NCBI GenBank assembly: GCA_900470775.1
Contig: UCBZ01000050.1
Location: 1-64,000, forward strand
Direction: 5' to 3'
DNA length: 64,000 nucleotides
Source of the DNA: Hyphomicrobiales bacterium
GTDB lineage: Bacteria; Pseudomonadota; Alphaproteobacteria; Rhizobiales; Beijerinckiaceae
This document shows positions 42,925 through 51,371 of the stretch, piece after piece. The notes beneath the pieces are model-generated. The model made no database searches. It was not told the origin of the DNA and saw nothing but the letters and a program-made list of their open reading frames with translations. Both the position numbers and the translations under genes were made by a program. Position 1 is the first letter of the stretch. Every line of letters begins with the position of its first letter.

Positions 42925-43017
42925 CGTCATGCTCGCCCTTGTGGCGAGCATCCACGTCTTGAACACAGGTCTCGACCGGCGAAGACGTGGATGGTCGGGA
43001 CAAGCCCGACCATGACG
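42925..43017. repeat. Palindromic intergenic repeat, element 2
   Basis: The element begins CGTCATGCTCGCC and ends CCGACCATGACG. Internal ATCCACGTCTT (42950-42960) pairs with AAGACGTGGAT (42982-42992) round a loop GAACACAGGTCTCGACCGGCG. It lies between the small exported protein and the convergent transketolase-like gene. The outer arms and the internal core differ in sequence from element 1, so this is a second family of intergenic palindromes. Confidence 0.7.
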
Positions 43018-43025
43018 GATTTGCC

Positions 43026-45419
43026 TTACGGCAGCGCCTTCAGATAGCGCACCGGCCGGCCCGGCGCCGCCGCCTGCGCGGCATGGACGATCGCGTTCGC
43101 GTCGATGCCGAAATGGCGGTAGAGATCGGCGACCGTGCCGGTCTGGCCGAAATGCTCGACGCCGAGCGCCTTCTGCCTGTGGCCATGCACGCTGCCGAGC
43201 CAGGCGAGCGTCGCCGGATGGCCGTCCAGCACCGAAACGATGCCGCAATCGCGTGACAGGCCGCCGAGCAGCCGCTCGACATGGCTGGTGGCGCGGTGGT
43301 TGCCGCGTTGCCGCGCCCGCTCCGCCGCTTGCCAGCCGGCATTGAGCCGGTCGGCCGAGGTGATCGCCAGCAGGCCGACATCGCGCCGATCCTCGCCTAG
43401 TAACCCGACCGCCTTGATCGCCTCGGCCGCGACCGCGCCGGTATAGGCGATCACCACGGACGCGTTCGGGCCGGGCTTCCTGAGCCAATAGGCGCCGTCG
43501 ATGATCTCGCTTTCGAGTTCGGGCGTCATCACGCGCTGCGGCTGTTCGACCTGCAACGTCGAGAGGCGCAGATAGACTGAGCCGCCGGTCTCATCGCGCA
43601 GCCAGGTCCGCTCGTCGGGATCGCCCTCGCCATCCTTCTGCAGGTATTCGAAGGACCAGCGCATCATCACGGCGAGTTCGTCGACGAAGGCCGGCTCGAA
43701 GGCGCAAAGCCCGTCCTGCGACATGCCGATCAGCGGCGTCGCGATCGACTGATGCGCCCCACCCTCGGGCGCCAGCGTCACGCCCGACGGCGTCGCCACC
43801 ACCATGAAGCGGGCGTCCTGGTAGCAGGCATAGTTCAGCGCATCGAGGCCGCGCGAGATGAAGGGGTCGTAGAGCGTGCCGATCGGGATCAATCGCTCAC
43901 CGAAGGTCGCATGCGAGAGGCCGAGCGCCGAGAGGTTGATGAACAGGTTCATCTCGGCGATGCCGAGCTCGACATGCTGGCCCTTCGGCGAGAACTCCCA
44001 TTTCTGCATCGAGGGGATGCGCTCGTCCTTGAAGGTGTCGGCCATCGACGCCTTGGCGAAGAGGCCGCGCCGGTTCACCCAGGGACCGAGATTGGTCGAG
44101 ACGGTGACGTCGGGCGCGGTCGTGACGATGCGGTCGGCCAGCGGCCCACCGAGCTTTGCCAATTCGTCGAGAACCTTGCCGAAGCCCATCTGCGTCGACA
44201 TCGTCGCCTGGATGCCGGCTTCGAGCTTGGCCGGCACCGGCAGCACCGGCGCGCTCAGCCGCCGGCGGCCCTGCGAGAAGAACGGCACCTTGTCGAGGAA
44301 GGCGCGGACCTCGCTTTCGGGCAGGTCGAGCCCCTCGAACAGATCCCATTCATGGCCGGCGCGGACCTTGTTGGCGCTTTGGAAGCCCGCCATCTGCTCC
44401 TTGGTCATCAGGCCCGCATGGTTGTCCTTGTGCCCGGCGAGCGGCAGGCCGAAGCCCTTGACGGTATAGGCCAGGAAGCAGACCGGCCGGTCGTGGTCGA
44501 TCGCCTCGAAGGCCTCCAGGATCGACGGCAAATCGTGGCCGCCGAGATTGCACATCAGCTTCGACAGCTCGGCATCGGAGCGGCTCTCGATCAGCTTCGT
44601 CACCGGGCCCTGATCGCCGAGATCATCCATCAGCCGCTTGCGCCAGGCCGCGCCGCCCTGGAAGGTCAGCGCCGAATAGAGCTGGTTCGGGCAGGAATCG
44701 ATCCAGGCCTTGAGCCGCTCGCCGCCCTTTTCCTTGAAGGCCACCTGCTGCAGCGAACCGTATTTCAGCGTCACCACGTCCCAGCCGAAATTGCGGAACA
44801 TCGTCTCGAAGCGGTCGTAGAGCCCCTCGCGAATGACGGCGTCGAGCGACTGGCGGTTGTAGTCGATCACCCACCAGGTGTTGCGCAGCCCGTGCTTCCA
44901 GCCCTCCATCAGGGCCTCAAAGATATTGCCTTCGTCGAGCTCGGCATCGCCGATCAGCGAGACCATGCGGCCCTCGGGCCGGTCCTTGGCCCAGCCATGC
45001 GCCTTCACGTAATCCTGCGTCAGCGAAGAGAACAAAGTCTGCGCCACGCCGAGGCCGACCGAGCCGGTCGAGAAATCGACATCGTCGATGTCCTTGGTTC
45101 GCGAGGGATAGCTCTGCGCACCCTTGTAGCCGCGGAAATTCTCGAGCTTCTCCTGCGTCTGGAGGCCCATCAGGTAGTTGATCGCGTGGAAGATCGGCGA
45201 GGCATGCGGCTTGACCGCGACGCGGTCCTGCGGCCGCAGCGCCGCCATGTAGAGCGCCGTCATGATTGTGCAGAGCGAGGCCGAGGAGGCCTGGTGCCCG
45301 CCCACCTTCATGCCGTCGCTGCTCTCGCGCAGATGATTGGCGTTGTGGATCGTCCAGGACGCCAGCCAGAGGATCTTCTTTTCGAGCTCGGCCAAAAACG
45401 GCAGACGCGGATCGGACAT
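43026..45419 (-). CDS. Transketolase/pyruvate dehydrogenase E1-like enzyme
   Basis: This encodes 797 residues. The thiamine diphosphate motif GDAELDEGN...NRQSLD is at about 146-180, and the second half has QHVELGIAEMNLFINLSALG, THE transketolase-like Pyr-domain glutamate region, GTLYDPFISRGLDALNYACY and GGAHQSIATPLIG. The layout (fused N and Pyr domains plus a C-terminal domain) lies between transketolase and homodimeric AceE. It is longer than transketolase (about 660) and shorter than AceE (about 890). Substrates may be 2-keto acids or ketose phosphates. ATG 45419 follows AGGGAG; it diverges from the SPFH-domain gene. Confidence 0.82.
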   Translation of the reverse strand: MSDPRLPFLAELEKKILWLASWTIHNANHLRESSDGMKVGGHQASSASLCTIMTALYMAALRPQDRVAVKPHASPIFHAINYLMGLQTQEKLENFRGYKGAQSYPSRTKDIDDVDFSTGSVGLGVAQTLFSSLTQDYVKAHGWAKDRPEGRMVSLIGDAELDEGNIFEALMEGWKHGLRNTWWVIDYNRQSLDAVIREGLYDRFETMFRNFGWDVVTLKYGSLQQVAFKEKGGERLKAWIDSCPNQLYSALTFQGGAAWRKRLMDDLGDQGPVTKLIESRSDAELSKLMCNLGGHDLPSILEAFEAIDHDRPVCFLAYTVKGFGLPLAGHKDNHAGLMTKEQMAGFQSANKVRAGHEWDLFEGLDLPESEVRAFLDKVPFFSQGRRRLSAPVLPVPAKLEAGIQATMSTQMGFGKVLDELAKLGGPLADRIVTTAPDVTVSTNLGPWVNRRGLFAKASMADTFKDERIPSMQKWEFSPKGQHVELGIAEMNLFINLSALGLSHATFGERLIPIGTLYDPFISRGLDALNYACYQDARFMVVATPSGVTLAPEGGAHQSIATPLIGMSQDGLCAFEPAFVDELAVMMRWSFEYLQKDGEGDPDERTWLRDETGGSVYLRLSTLQVEQPQRVMTPELESEIIDGAYWLRKPGPNASVVIAYTGAVAAEAIKAVGLLGEDRRDVGLLAITSADRLNAGWQAAERARQRGNHRATSHVERLLGGLSRDCGIVSVLDGHPATLAWLGSVHGHRQKALGVEHFGQTGTVADLYRHFGIDANAIVHAAQAAAPGRPVRYLKALP

Positions 45420-45712
45420 CGGTAGCACTCCCTGGGCAGGCCCCGGGGTTGCGCGCCCCGGAAACGCAGCAATCATGCACGAAACGCGCAGGCCATGTGA
45501 ACCGCAATCGCCCAGGAAACGACAGACACAATGGCACTTTCTGCCAAGGCCATCACGGTCTTGGCGGAAACGGCCAAGATCGCACAGGTTGGGCATCACG
45601 GCAGCCGCCCCCACGGCTCACCGGACCGATCTTGCATTCGCCTGTCGCAATCGTCAGGTTGCATCGCCTAGCGGCAAGGTGCGCCGCCCGGATGGAAGAA
45701 GGGACGCATCGC

Positions 45713-46693
45713 ATGAACACGCTGTCGGGCTTCAGCATCTTCGTCATCGTGCTCGTGGTGCTGGTCGTGATGACCATCGCCTTCCTGGTGAAGACGGTGC
45801 CGCAGGGCTACAATTACACGGTCGAGCGCTTCGGCCGCTATTCGCGCACGCTCAGCGCCGGCCTCAACCTGATCGTGCCTTATGTCGACCGCATCGGGCA
45901 CAAGGTGAATGTCATGGAGCAGGTGCTCGACATTCCCTCGCAGGAGGCGATCACCAAGGACAATGCCGGCGTGCGCATCGACGCCGCCGCCTTCTACCAG
46001 ATCCTCGATGCCGCCAAGGCGCGCTACGAGGTCTCCGCGCTCGACGAGGCGCTGATGACGCTGACCATGACCAATATCCGCACCGTCGTCGGCTCGATGG
46101 ATCTCGACCAGTTGCTCTCGCATCGCGACGAGATCAACGAGCGGCTGCTGCGCGTCATGGATGCCGCCGCCTCGCCCTGGGGCGTCAAGGTCACGCGCAT
46201 CGAGATCAGGGACATCCTGCCGCCGGCCGACATCGTCGGCGCGATGAACCGGCAGATGAAGGCCGAGCGCGAGAAACGCGCCGCCGTGCTGGAGGCCGAC
46301 GGCATGCGACAGGCCGAGATCCTCAAGGCCGAGGGCATGAAGCAGTCGCAGATCCTCGCCGCCGAGGGCCGCAAGGAAGCCGCCTTCCGCGACGCCGAGG
46401 CGCGCGAGCGTTCCGCCCAGGCGGAAGCCTCGGCAACCGCGATGGTTTCCGAAGCGATCAGCAAGGGCGACATCCAGGCCGCGAACTTCCTGCTCGCCGA
46501 GCGCTACACCGACGCGCTCAAGGCGCTCGCCAGCGCGCCCAACAGCAAGCTGGTGATCGTGCCGATCGAGGCGGCCGCGCTGGCCGGCACGGTCGGCGGC
46601 ATCGCCCAGCTCACCCGCGCCGTCTTTGGCGACGAGGCGGTCGAGGCACGGCGGACGGGGTCGGTGCCGTCGACCGGCCGTGGCGGCGCGTGA
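45713..46693 (+). CDS. SPFH/stomatin-like protein (QmcA family)
   Basis: This encodes 326 residues: an N-terminal membrane segment (about 5-25, FSIFVIVLVVLVVMTIAFLV), an SPFH/Band-7 domain (VPQGYNYTVERFGRYSRTLS, GLNLIVPYVDRIGHKVNVME, then TLTMTNIRTVVGSMDLDQLLS and RIEIRDILPPADI) and a coiled coil of KAEGMKQSQILAAEGRKEAA type. Such proteins form membrane rings near proteases. It partners the NfeD protein encoded 10 bases downstream, the conserved stomatin-NfeD operon. ATG 45713 is preferred; ATG 45692 in the same frame overlaps the ribosome site GAAGAAGGGA. Confidence 0.92.
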   Translation: MNTLSGFSIFVIVLVVLVVMTIAFLVKTVPQGYNYTVERFGRYSRTLSAGLNLIVPYVDRIGHKVNVMEQVLDIPSQEAITKDNAGVRIDAAAFYQILDAAKARYEVSALDEALMTLTMTNIRTVVGSMDLDQLLSHRDEINERLLRVMDAAASPWGVKVTRIEIRDILPPADIVGAMNRQMKAEREKRAAVLEADGMRQAEILKAEGMKQSQILAAEGRKEAAFRDAEARERSAQAEASATAMVSEAISKGDIQAANFLLAERYTDALKALASAPNSKLVIVPIEAAALAGTVGGIAQLTRAVFGDEAVEARRTGSVPSTGRGGA

Positions 46694-46703
46694 GGGTCCG
46701 CTG

Positions 46704-47147
46704 ATGCCGTTCTTCGACACCCTGGGCGCCTGGAGCTGGGTCATCCTCGGGCTGATCCTGATCGGCGGCGAGATGCTGGCGCCGGGCGTCTTCCTGATCT
46801 GGCTCGGGCTCGCCGCGCTTTTGACCGGTGCGATCGTCGGGCTCGCCGATATCGGTTGGCAGGCGGCGGCGCTCGTCTTCGCGGGCTTCAGCCTCGTCTG
46901 CGTCGCGGTCGGGCACCTCCTGACCCGCCGCAAGGGCGAGGAGCCGGATGTCGCGACCGGCCTGAACGACCGGGGCCGCCAGCTCATCGGCAAGGTCTAC
47001 AAGCTCGACGCGACCATGACCGGCGGCGAGGGCCGCATCCGCGTCGGCGATTCCTCATGGCGCATCACGGGGCCGGAACTGCTCGCCGGCAGCGAGGTCC
47101 GCGTCGTGCGCGTCGATGGCGCGACGCTGATCGTCGAGAAAGCCTGA
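46704..47147 (+). CDS. NfeD-family membrane protein
   Basis: This encodes 147 residues: two or three membrane segments (WSWVILGLILIGGEMLAPGVFLIWLG and LVFAGFSLVCVAVGHLLT regions) and a C-terminal OB-fold beta-barrel (LIGKVYKLDATMTGGEGRIR, RITGPELLAGSEVRVVRVDG). The short form without a protease domain is the usual partner of SPFH proteins. It starts 10 bases after that gene and so is co-transcribed. It acts in membrane quality control (family knowledge). Confidence 0.9.
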   Translation: MPFFDTLGAWSWVILGLILIGGEMLAPGVFLIWLGLAALLTGAIVGLADIGWQAAALVFAGFSLVCVAVGHLLTRRKGEEPDVATGLNDRGRQLIGKVYKLDATMTGGEGRIRVGDSSWRITGPELLAGSEVRVVRVDGATLIVEKA

Positions 47148-47265
47148 GCCTGCGGCACCTGCGCACGGCTCTCATGCGAAGAAACGGTTTATCCGGCGCG
47201 GGGCGAGGTCTATAGCGGGCGCTCCTCGCCCCAAGACCGTCCCTCGCCAAAGCCCGATCGTCATC

Positions 47266-48522
47266 ATGACACCGCCCAGCGAACGCCTGTCCCTGTCGAA
47301 GGACCGCATCAAGGTCCTGCTGCTGGAAGGCATCAACGATTCCGCCGCCGACCTGCTGCTGAACGCCGGCTACACCAACATGACGCGCCTGCCCAAGGCC
47401 CTCGACCGCGACGCGCTGCTGAAAGCCGTCGAGGGCGTGCATGTGCTTGGCATCCGCTCGCGCACGCAACTCACCGACGAGGTCTTCGCCCAGGCCGACC
47501 GGCTCTTCGCGGTCGGCTGCTTCTCGGTCGGCACCAACCAGGTCGATCTGCAGGCGGCGCGCGGCCGGGGCGTGCCGGTCTTCAACGCGCCCTTCTCGAA
47601 CACCCGCAGCGTCGCCGAACTGACGATCGGCGAGATCGTCATGCTGCTGCGCAAGATCACCGATCGCTCGGTCTCGGCCCATGGCGGCGGCTGGGACAAG
47701 TCGGCCGACGGCGCCTTCGAGGTTCGCGGCAAGGTGCTCGGCATCGTCGGCTACGGCAATATCGGCAGCCAGCTCTCGACGCTCGCCGAGGCGATGGGCA
47801 TGCGGGTGATCTATTACGACCAGACCGACCGCCTGCGCCATGGCAACACCGAGCCGGTCGACAGCCTGAACGAGTTGCTCGGCTCGGCCGACATCGTCTC
47901 GCTGCATGTGCCGGAGACGCCGCAGACGCATGGCATGATCGGTGCCGAGCAGATTGCCGCGATGAACCCCGGCAGCTACCTGATCAATAACTCGCGCGGC
48001 ACTGTCGTCGATCTCGACGCGCTGGCCCTGGCCCTGAAGAGCGGCCATCTGGCGGGCGCGGCCGTCGATGTCTTCCCGGTCGAGCCGGCCTCGAACAATG
48101 ACCGCTTCGTCTCGCCGCTGCAGGGCCTGCCCAACGTCATCCTGACCCCCCATGTCGGCGGCTCGACGGAAGAAGCGCAGGAGCGCATCGGCGCCGAGGT
48201 CGCGCGCAAGCTGATCGATTATTCCGATGTCGGATCGACGGTGGGCGCGGTGAATTTCCCGCAGGTCCAGCTCGCTCCGCGCCCCGTCGGGACGCGCTTC
48301 ATCCATGTCCAGCGCAACGTGCCGGGCATGCTGCGGCGGCTGAACGATGTCTTCGCCAACCGCGACGTCAACATCGCGGCGCAGAACTACCAGACCGACG
48401 GCGAGGTCGGTTATGTCGTCATGGAGGCCGACAGCATCGGCGACGACGCGCGCGACATCCTGCGCGAGATCCGCGCGCTGGACGGCACGATCAGGGCGCG
48501 GCTGCTCTACCAGCGCGCCTGA
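47266..48522 (+). CDS. serA: D-3-phosphoglycerate dehydrogenase
   Basis: This encodes 418 residues, E. coli-type length. The NAD-binding motif is LGIVGYGNIGSQLSTLAEAM, catalytic Arg/Glu/His positions lie in NNSRGTVVDLDAL, DVFPVEPASNNDRF and LTPHVGGSTEEAQERIGAEV, and a C-terminal ACT domain (about 345-418, FIHVQRNVPGMLRRLNDVFA) should bind serine for feedback inhibition. It catalyses the first step of serine synthesis. It stands alone after the NfeD gene; the 118-base gap holds its promoter. Confidence 0.93.
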   Translation: MTPPSERLSLSKDRIKVLLLEGINDSAADLLLNAGYTNMTRLPKALDRDALLKAVEGVHVLGIRSRTQLTDEVFAQADRLFAVGCFSVGTNQVDLQAARGRGVPVFNAPFSNTRSVAELTIGEIVMLLRKITDRSVSAHGGGWDKSADGAFEVRGKVLGIVGYGNIGSQLSTLAEAMGMRVIYYDQTDRLRHGNTEPVDSLNELLGSADIVSLHVPETPQTHGMIGAEQIAAMNPGSYLINNSRGTVVDLDALALALKSGHLAGAAVDVFPVEPASNNDRFVSPLQGLPNVILTPHVGGSTEEAQERIGAEVARKLIDYSDVGSTVGAVNFPQVQLAPRPVGTRFIHVQRNVPGMLRRLNDVFANRDVNIAAQNYQTDGEVGYVVMEADSIGDDARDILREIRALDGTIRARLLYQRA

Positions 48523-48548
48523 TCGACAGTACGGGGAAGCCTGCAGCC

Positions 48549-48749
48549 TCAGTGATGCTGCTTGCTGGCGCCGGGCTTTGTCGGCGCCTGCGCTGCGACC
48601 GGGTCGCTGGCCGGGAAGGTGTCTTCCAGAGCCTTGTGCAGCTCGGCATCCTCGCCGTGCTCTTCGACGGCCTTGCGCTGCTCGCGCTGTTCCTTGCGCA
48701 GGCTTTCCTTGGCCGGATTGGTGCTCGTCGGATTCGTATGCGTCGTCAT
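48549..48749 (-). CDS. Small stress-type protein with DTFPASDP motif
   Basis: This encodes 66 residues, hydrophilic and helical (NPAKESLRKEQREQRKAVEE), ending in LEDTFPASDPVAAQAPTKPG. The (L)EDTFPASDP motif recurs in small, uncharacterised alphaproteobacterial proteins. ATG 48749 has AAGGGG upstream; the longer frame from 48965 overlaps the histidine-kinase gene. A perfect EcfG-type promoter lies 52 bases upstream, which supports both the gene and a role in general stress. Confidence 0.75.
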   Translation of the reverse strand: MTTHTNPTSTNPAKESLRKEQREQRKAVEEHGEDAELHKALEDTFPASDPVAAQAPTKPGASKQHH

Positions 48750-48800
48750 GGCGACCCCTTTTCGACAGTGCCCACATCGCTGCGGGCGTTCATCAGGGGC

Positions 48801-48825
48801 AACGCGCAAGGCCGCGGCGCGTTCC
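48801..48825 (-). promoter_or_regulatory. EcfG-type promoter for the DTFPASDP protein
   Basis: On the minus strand GGAAC (48825-48821) is followed by exactly 16 bases and CGTT (48804-48801), a full consensus match. It is in the short gap between the kinase stop (48853) and the small gene's start, facing the small gene. Confidence 0.65.
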
Positions 48826-48852
48826 CCTCGCCGCCTTCTCCCGTGCCCGGTG

Positions 48853-50196
48853 CTACCAGCGGCGCGGCCAGGCGATCGTGGCGCAGAGGCCGCCGCCCTG
48901 ACGCTCCGCCAGGGTGAGCTCGCCGCGATGCGCCTCGGCGATGGCGCGCACGATCGAAAGGCCAAGCCCGAAGCCGCTGCCCTGCTTCAGGGTGCGCGCC
49001 AGATCGCTGCGGTAGAACGGCTCGAACACCTTCGAGCGCTCATCGGGCGCAATGCCCGGCCCGTCATCCTCGACATGAACGGCGATGGCCGCGGGATCGC
49101 CATCGTCCAGTCTGACCACCACCTTGCCGCCGAACTTGATCGCATTGTCGACGAGGTTGGTAACAGCGCGCGTCATCTGGTCGGAATCGCACAGCGCCGA
49201 AGCCCGCATCGGCCCCTCGAAGACGACGATATGGCCGAGATCGGCGAAGTTGTCGCAGATCGTCTGGAGCAACGCCGGAATATCCGTCGCGGCCATGCTG
49301 CCCGAGGCGCGCCCGTCGCGCAGATAGGACAGGGCCCCGCCGACCATCCGTTCCATCAGCGCGAGATCGGCCAGGATGGCCTGGCGCTGCGCGCCATCGG
49401 CGATCTCCTCCGCCCGTAGCCGCAGCCGCGTGATCGGCGTGCGCAGATCATGGCTGACGGCCGCCAGCATCCGCGTGCGGTCGTCGACGAGCCGCCGGAT
49501 GCGCGCCGCCATGCCGCCGAAGGCTCCGGCCAACCGCTTGACCTCGGTCGGTCCCTGTTCGGGCGCCAGGATATCGTCGCGGTCGGGGTCGAAGCGGTCG
49601 ACGGCTTCCGCCAGGCGCGACAGCGGCGAGGCCACGGCCCGCGCCGCCCAGAGCGAGAGCAGACCGACCAGCGTCGCGAGCGAGGCCAGCATCACGATCA
49701 GATAGACGATGAAGGCCGTACCGCGCGGCGGCGGCGTCATCGGCGAGGGCGCCATGGCGAGACCCGAGCCATCGGCGAAGCGCAAGGCCACCGGCGGCGG
49801 CCCGCGCCGCCCATCCGGCGAATCCAGCACCAGCACCTGCGCGATCCCGGCGAACTCCTCCTCGAGATCGCCCAGCATCTGCCGGTCCGGCTTGGGCAGG
49901 CTGCGATCCGTCGAGCGGGCGTCCGGCGGCAGCAGCGACAGGCGCGGATTGGCGGAAAGCGCTGTCTCGATGATGGTCTGCCGTGCCTGCGGCGTCGGCG
50001 CGACCTGGACCTGCCGTGCCAGCGCGACGAGCTCGGTCACATAGGGCAGGTTCGGCAGGCGCTTCAGCTCAGGCGGAAGCAGCACGATCAGCGCCATGAC
50101 CGTGACCAGATTCGCCAGCACCAGCGAGCCGATCACGATGACGGTGATCTGCGCCGCAGCCCGTGCCGGCAGGAGGCGCAGCAGCAGCCGTTTCAT
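48853..50196 (-). CDS. Sensor histidine kinase (EnvZ-like)
   Basis: This encodes 447 residues: a membrane span at about 15-40, a periplasmic domain of about 120 residues, a second span (about 165-188, IVYLIVMLASLATLVGLLSL), a HAMP linker, then the H-box AAVSHDLRTPITRLRLRAE, N-box NLVDNAIKFGG, G1 DDGPGI and G2 GFGLGLSIVRAI. It autophosphorylates and passes phosphate to the response regulator encoded just upstream, whose stop overlaps its ATG by 4 bases. The periplasmic domain has no recognised ligand site. Confidence 0.93.
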   Translation of the reverse strand: MKRLLLRLLPARAAAQITVIVIGSLVLANLVTVMALIVLLPPELKRLPNLPYVTELVALARQVQVAPTPQARQTIIETALSANPRLSLLPPDARSTDRSLPKPDRQMLGDLEEEFAGIAQVLVLDSPDGRRGPPPVALRFADGSGLAMAPSPMTPPPRGTAFIVYLIVMLASLATLVGLLSLWAARAVASPLSRLAEAVDRFDPDRDDILAPEQGPTEVKRLAGAFGGMAARIRRLVDDRTRMLAAVSHDLRTPITRLRLRAEEIADGAQRQAILADLALMERMVGGALSYLRDGRASGSMAATDIPALLQTICDNFADLGHIVVFEGPMRASALCDSDQMTRAVTNLVDNAIKFGGKVVVRLDDGDPAAIAVHVEDDGPGIAPDERSKVFEPFYRSDLARTLKQGSGFGLGLSIVRAIAEAHRGELTLAERQGGGLCATIAWPRRW

Positions 50197-50927
50197 TCGC
50201 GCGCGCTTTCCGGCGAGGACTGGATCTCGGGCGAGAACATGTAGCCCCCCGAGCGGATCGTCTGGATCAGCTCGGGCTCGCGCGGATTGCTTTCCATCTT
50301 CTGGCGCAGGCGGCTGACCAGCACGTCGATCGAGCGCTCGAACGGCGCCGCCACGCGCCCTTGCGTCAGATCGAGAAGCTGGTCGCGGGAGAGGACGCGG
50401 CGCGGCCGCTCGCAGAAGGCGAGCAGCAGGTCGAGCTCCGCCCCGGTCAGCATCACCCGCTCGCCCTGCGGGTTGAACAGCCGGCGCACGGCCTTGTCGA
50501 GCCGCCAGCCGGAAAAGGCCAGCACGGTGCTCTCGCCGGCCTCGGGTTCCGGCGCGCTGCCCGCCCGCCGCAGCACGGCGCGGATCCGGGCAAGCAGTTC
50601 GCGCGGATTGAACGGCTTCACCAGATAATCGTCGGCGCCCATTTCGAGGCCGAGGATGCGGTCGATCTCCTCGCCCTTGGCAGTGAGCATGATGATCGGG
50701 ATCGCGCCGTCATTGCGCAGCCGGCGGCAGAGGCTCAAGCCATCCTCGCCCGGCAGCATCAGGTCGAGCACGATCAGGTCGAAGCGGCCGTCACGAAGCG
50801 CGACGTCCATCTCGCGTCCGTTCGGAACGGCCCTGACGCGGAAATCATTGTTGCGCAGGAAGCGCGACACCAGCGTCGCGATCTCGCGGTCGTCCTCGAC
50901 GATGAGGATATGCGGGGTTCGTGTCAT
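50193..50927 (-). CDS. OmpR-family response regulator
   Basis: This encodes 244 residues. The receiver domain (about 5-120) has the acidic pair EDD, phospho-acceptor Asp in DLIVLDLMLPGEDG, LTAKG and the Lys of DDYLVKPFNPRELLARI. The winged HTH (about 140-235) has RRLFNPQGERVMLTGAELDL and a recognition helix SIDVLVSRLRQKMESNPREP. It is the first gene of the operon with its kinase. Resemblance to OmpR/TctD-type regulators does not settle its targets. Confidence 0.94.
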   Translation of the reverse strand: MTRTPHILIVEDDREIATLVSRFLRNNDFRVRAVPNGREMDVALRDGRFDLIVLDLMLPGEDGLSLCRRLRNDGAIPIIMLTAKGEEIDRILGLEMGADDYLVKPFNPRELLARIRAVLRRAGSAPEPEAGESTVLAFSGWRLDKAVRRLFNPQGERVMLTGAELDLLLAFCERPRRVLSRDQLLDLTQGRVAAPFERSIDVLVSRLRQKMESNPREPELIQTIRSGGYMFSPEIQSSPESARE

Positions 50928-51092
50928 GGGCCGGCTCTAGCCGCGGCTCGCGGCAAGGTCGTGGCCGGATTTGTTTCCGATCATGTCTGCCTCCGGGCCT
51001 GGAAAAACAACGATACCAGAAGCCTGCCGCCAGACGTCATCGAGAAAACTGACCGCCACACAACCGGCCGGGCCGCGGCGCTCGATTGCACC

Positions 51093-51371
51093 ATGTTCAG
51101 CCGCGCCCCTTCCACCCCTGAAGCCACTTCCCCGCTTCGCCTGACACTCAAACGCGCCGCAGCCGGCATCGCCCTGTTCGGAGCCGTCGCGCTATGGCTC
51201 TGGGCCCTGCCCGCCCTGATGACGCGCGACGGCTTCGCCCCTCGTGGCGGCGCCTCCTGCGCGCCGGCCACCTATCGCGACCCGGTCACGGGGCGGGACC
51301 AGCCCGCGCCCTCCACCCGGATCGCCCGGCAGGAACCGTGCCGGCTCGCGACGTCGGGAGCCCGGCCATGA
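51093..51371 (+). CDS. Small single-pass membrane protein, unknown function
   Basis: This encodes 92 residues. A span at about 24-43 (GIALFGAVALWLWALPALMT) is followed by about 50 mostly polar residues with two cysteines (GGASCAPATYRDP and RQEPCRLATS), probably periplasmic and disulfide-linked. Its TGA overlaps the ATG of the SGNH hydrolase gene (ATGA), so the two are translationally coupled and may work as a pair. No ribosome site is obvious. There is no family match known to me. Confidence 0.55.
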   Translation: MFSRAPSTPEATSPLRLTLKRAAAGIALFGAVALWLWALPALMTRDGFAPRGGASCAPATYRDPVTGRDQPAPSTRIARQEPCRLATSGARP

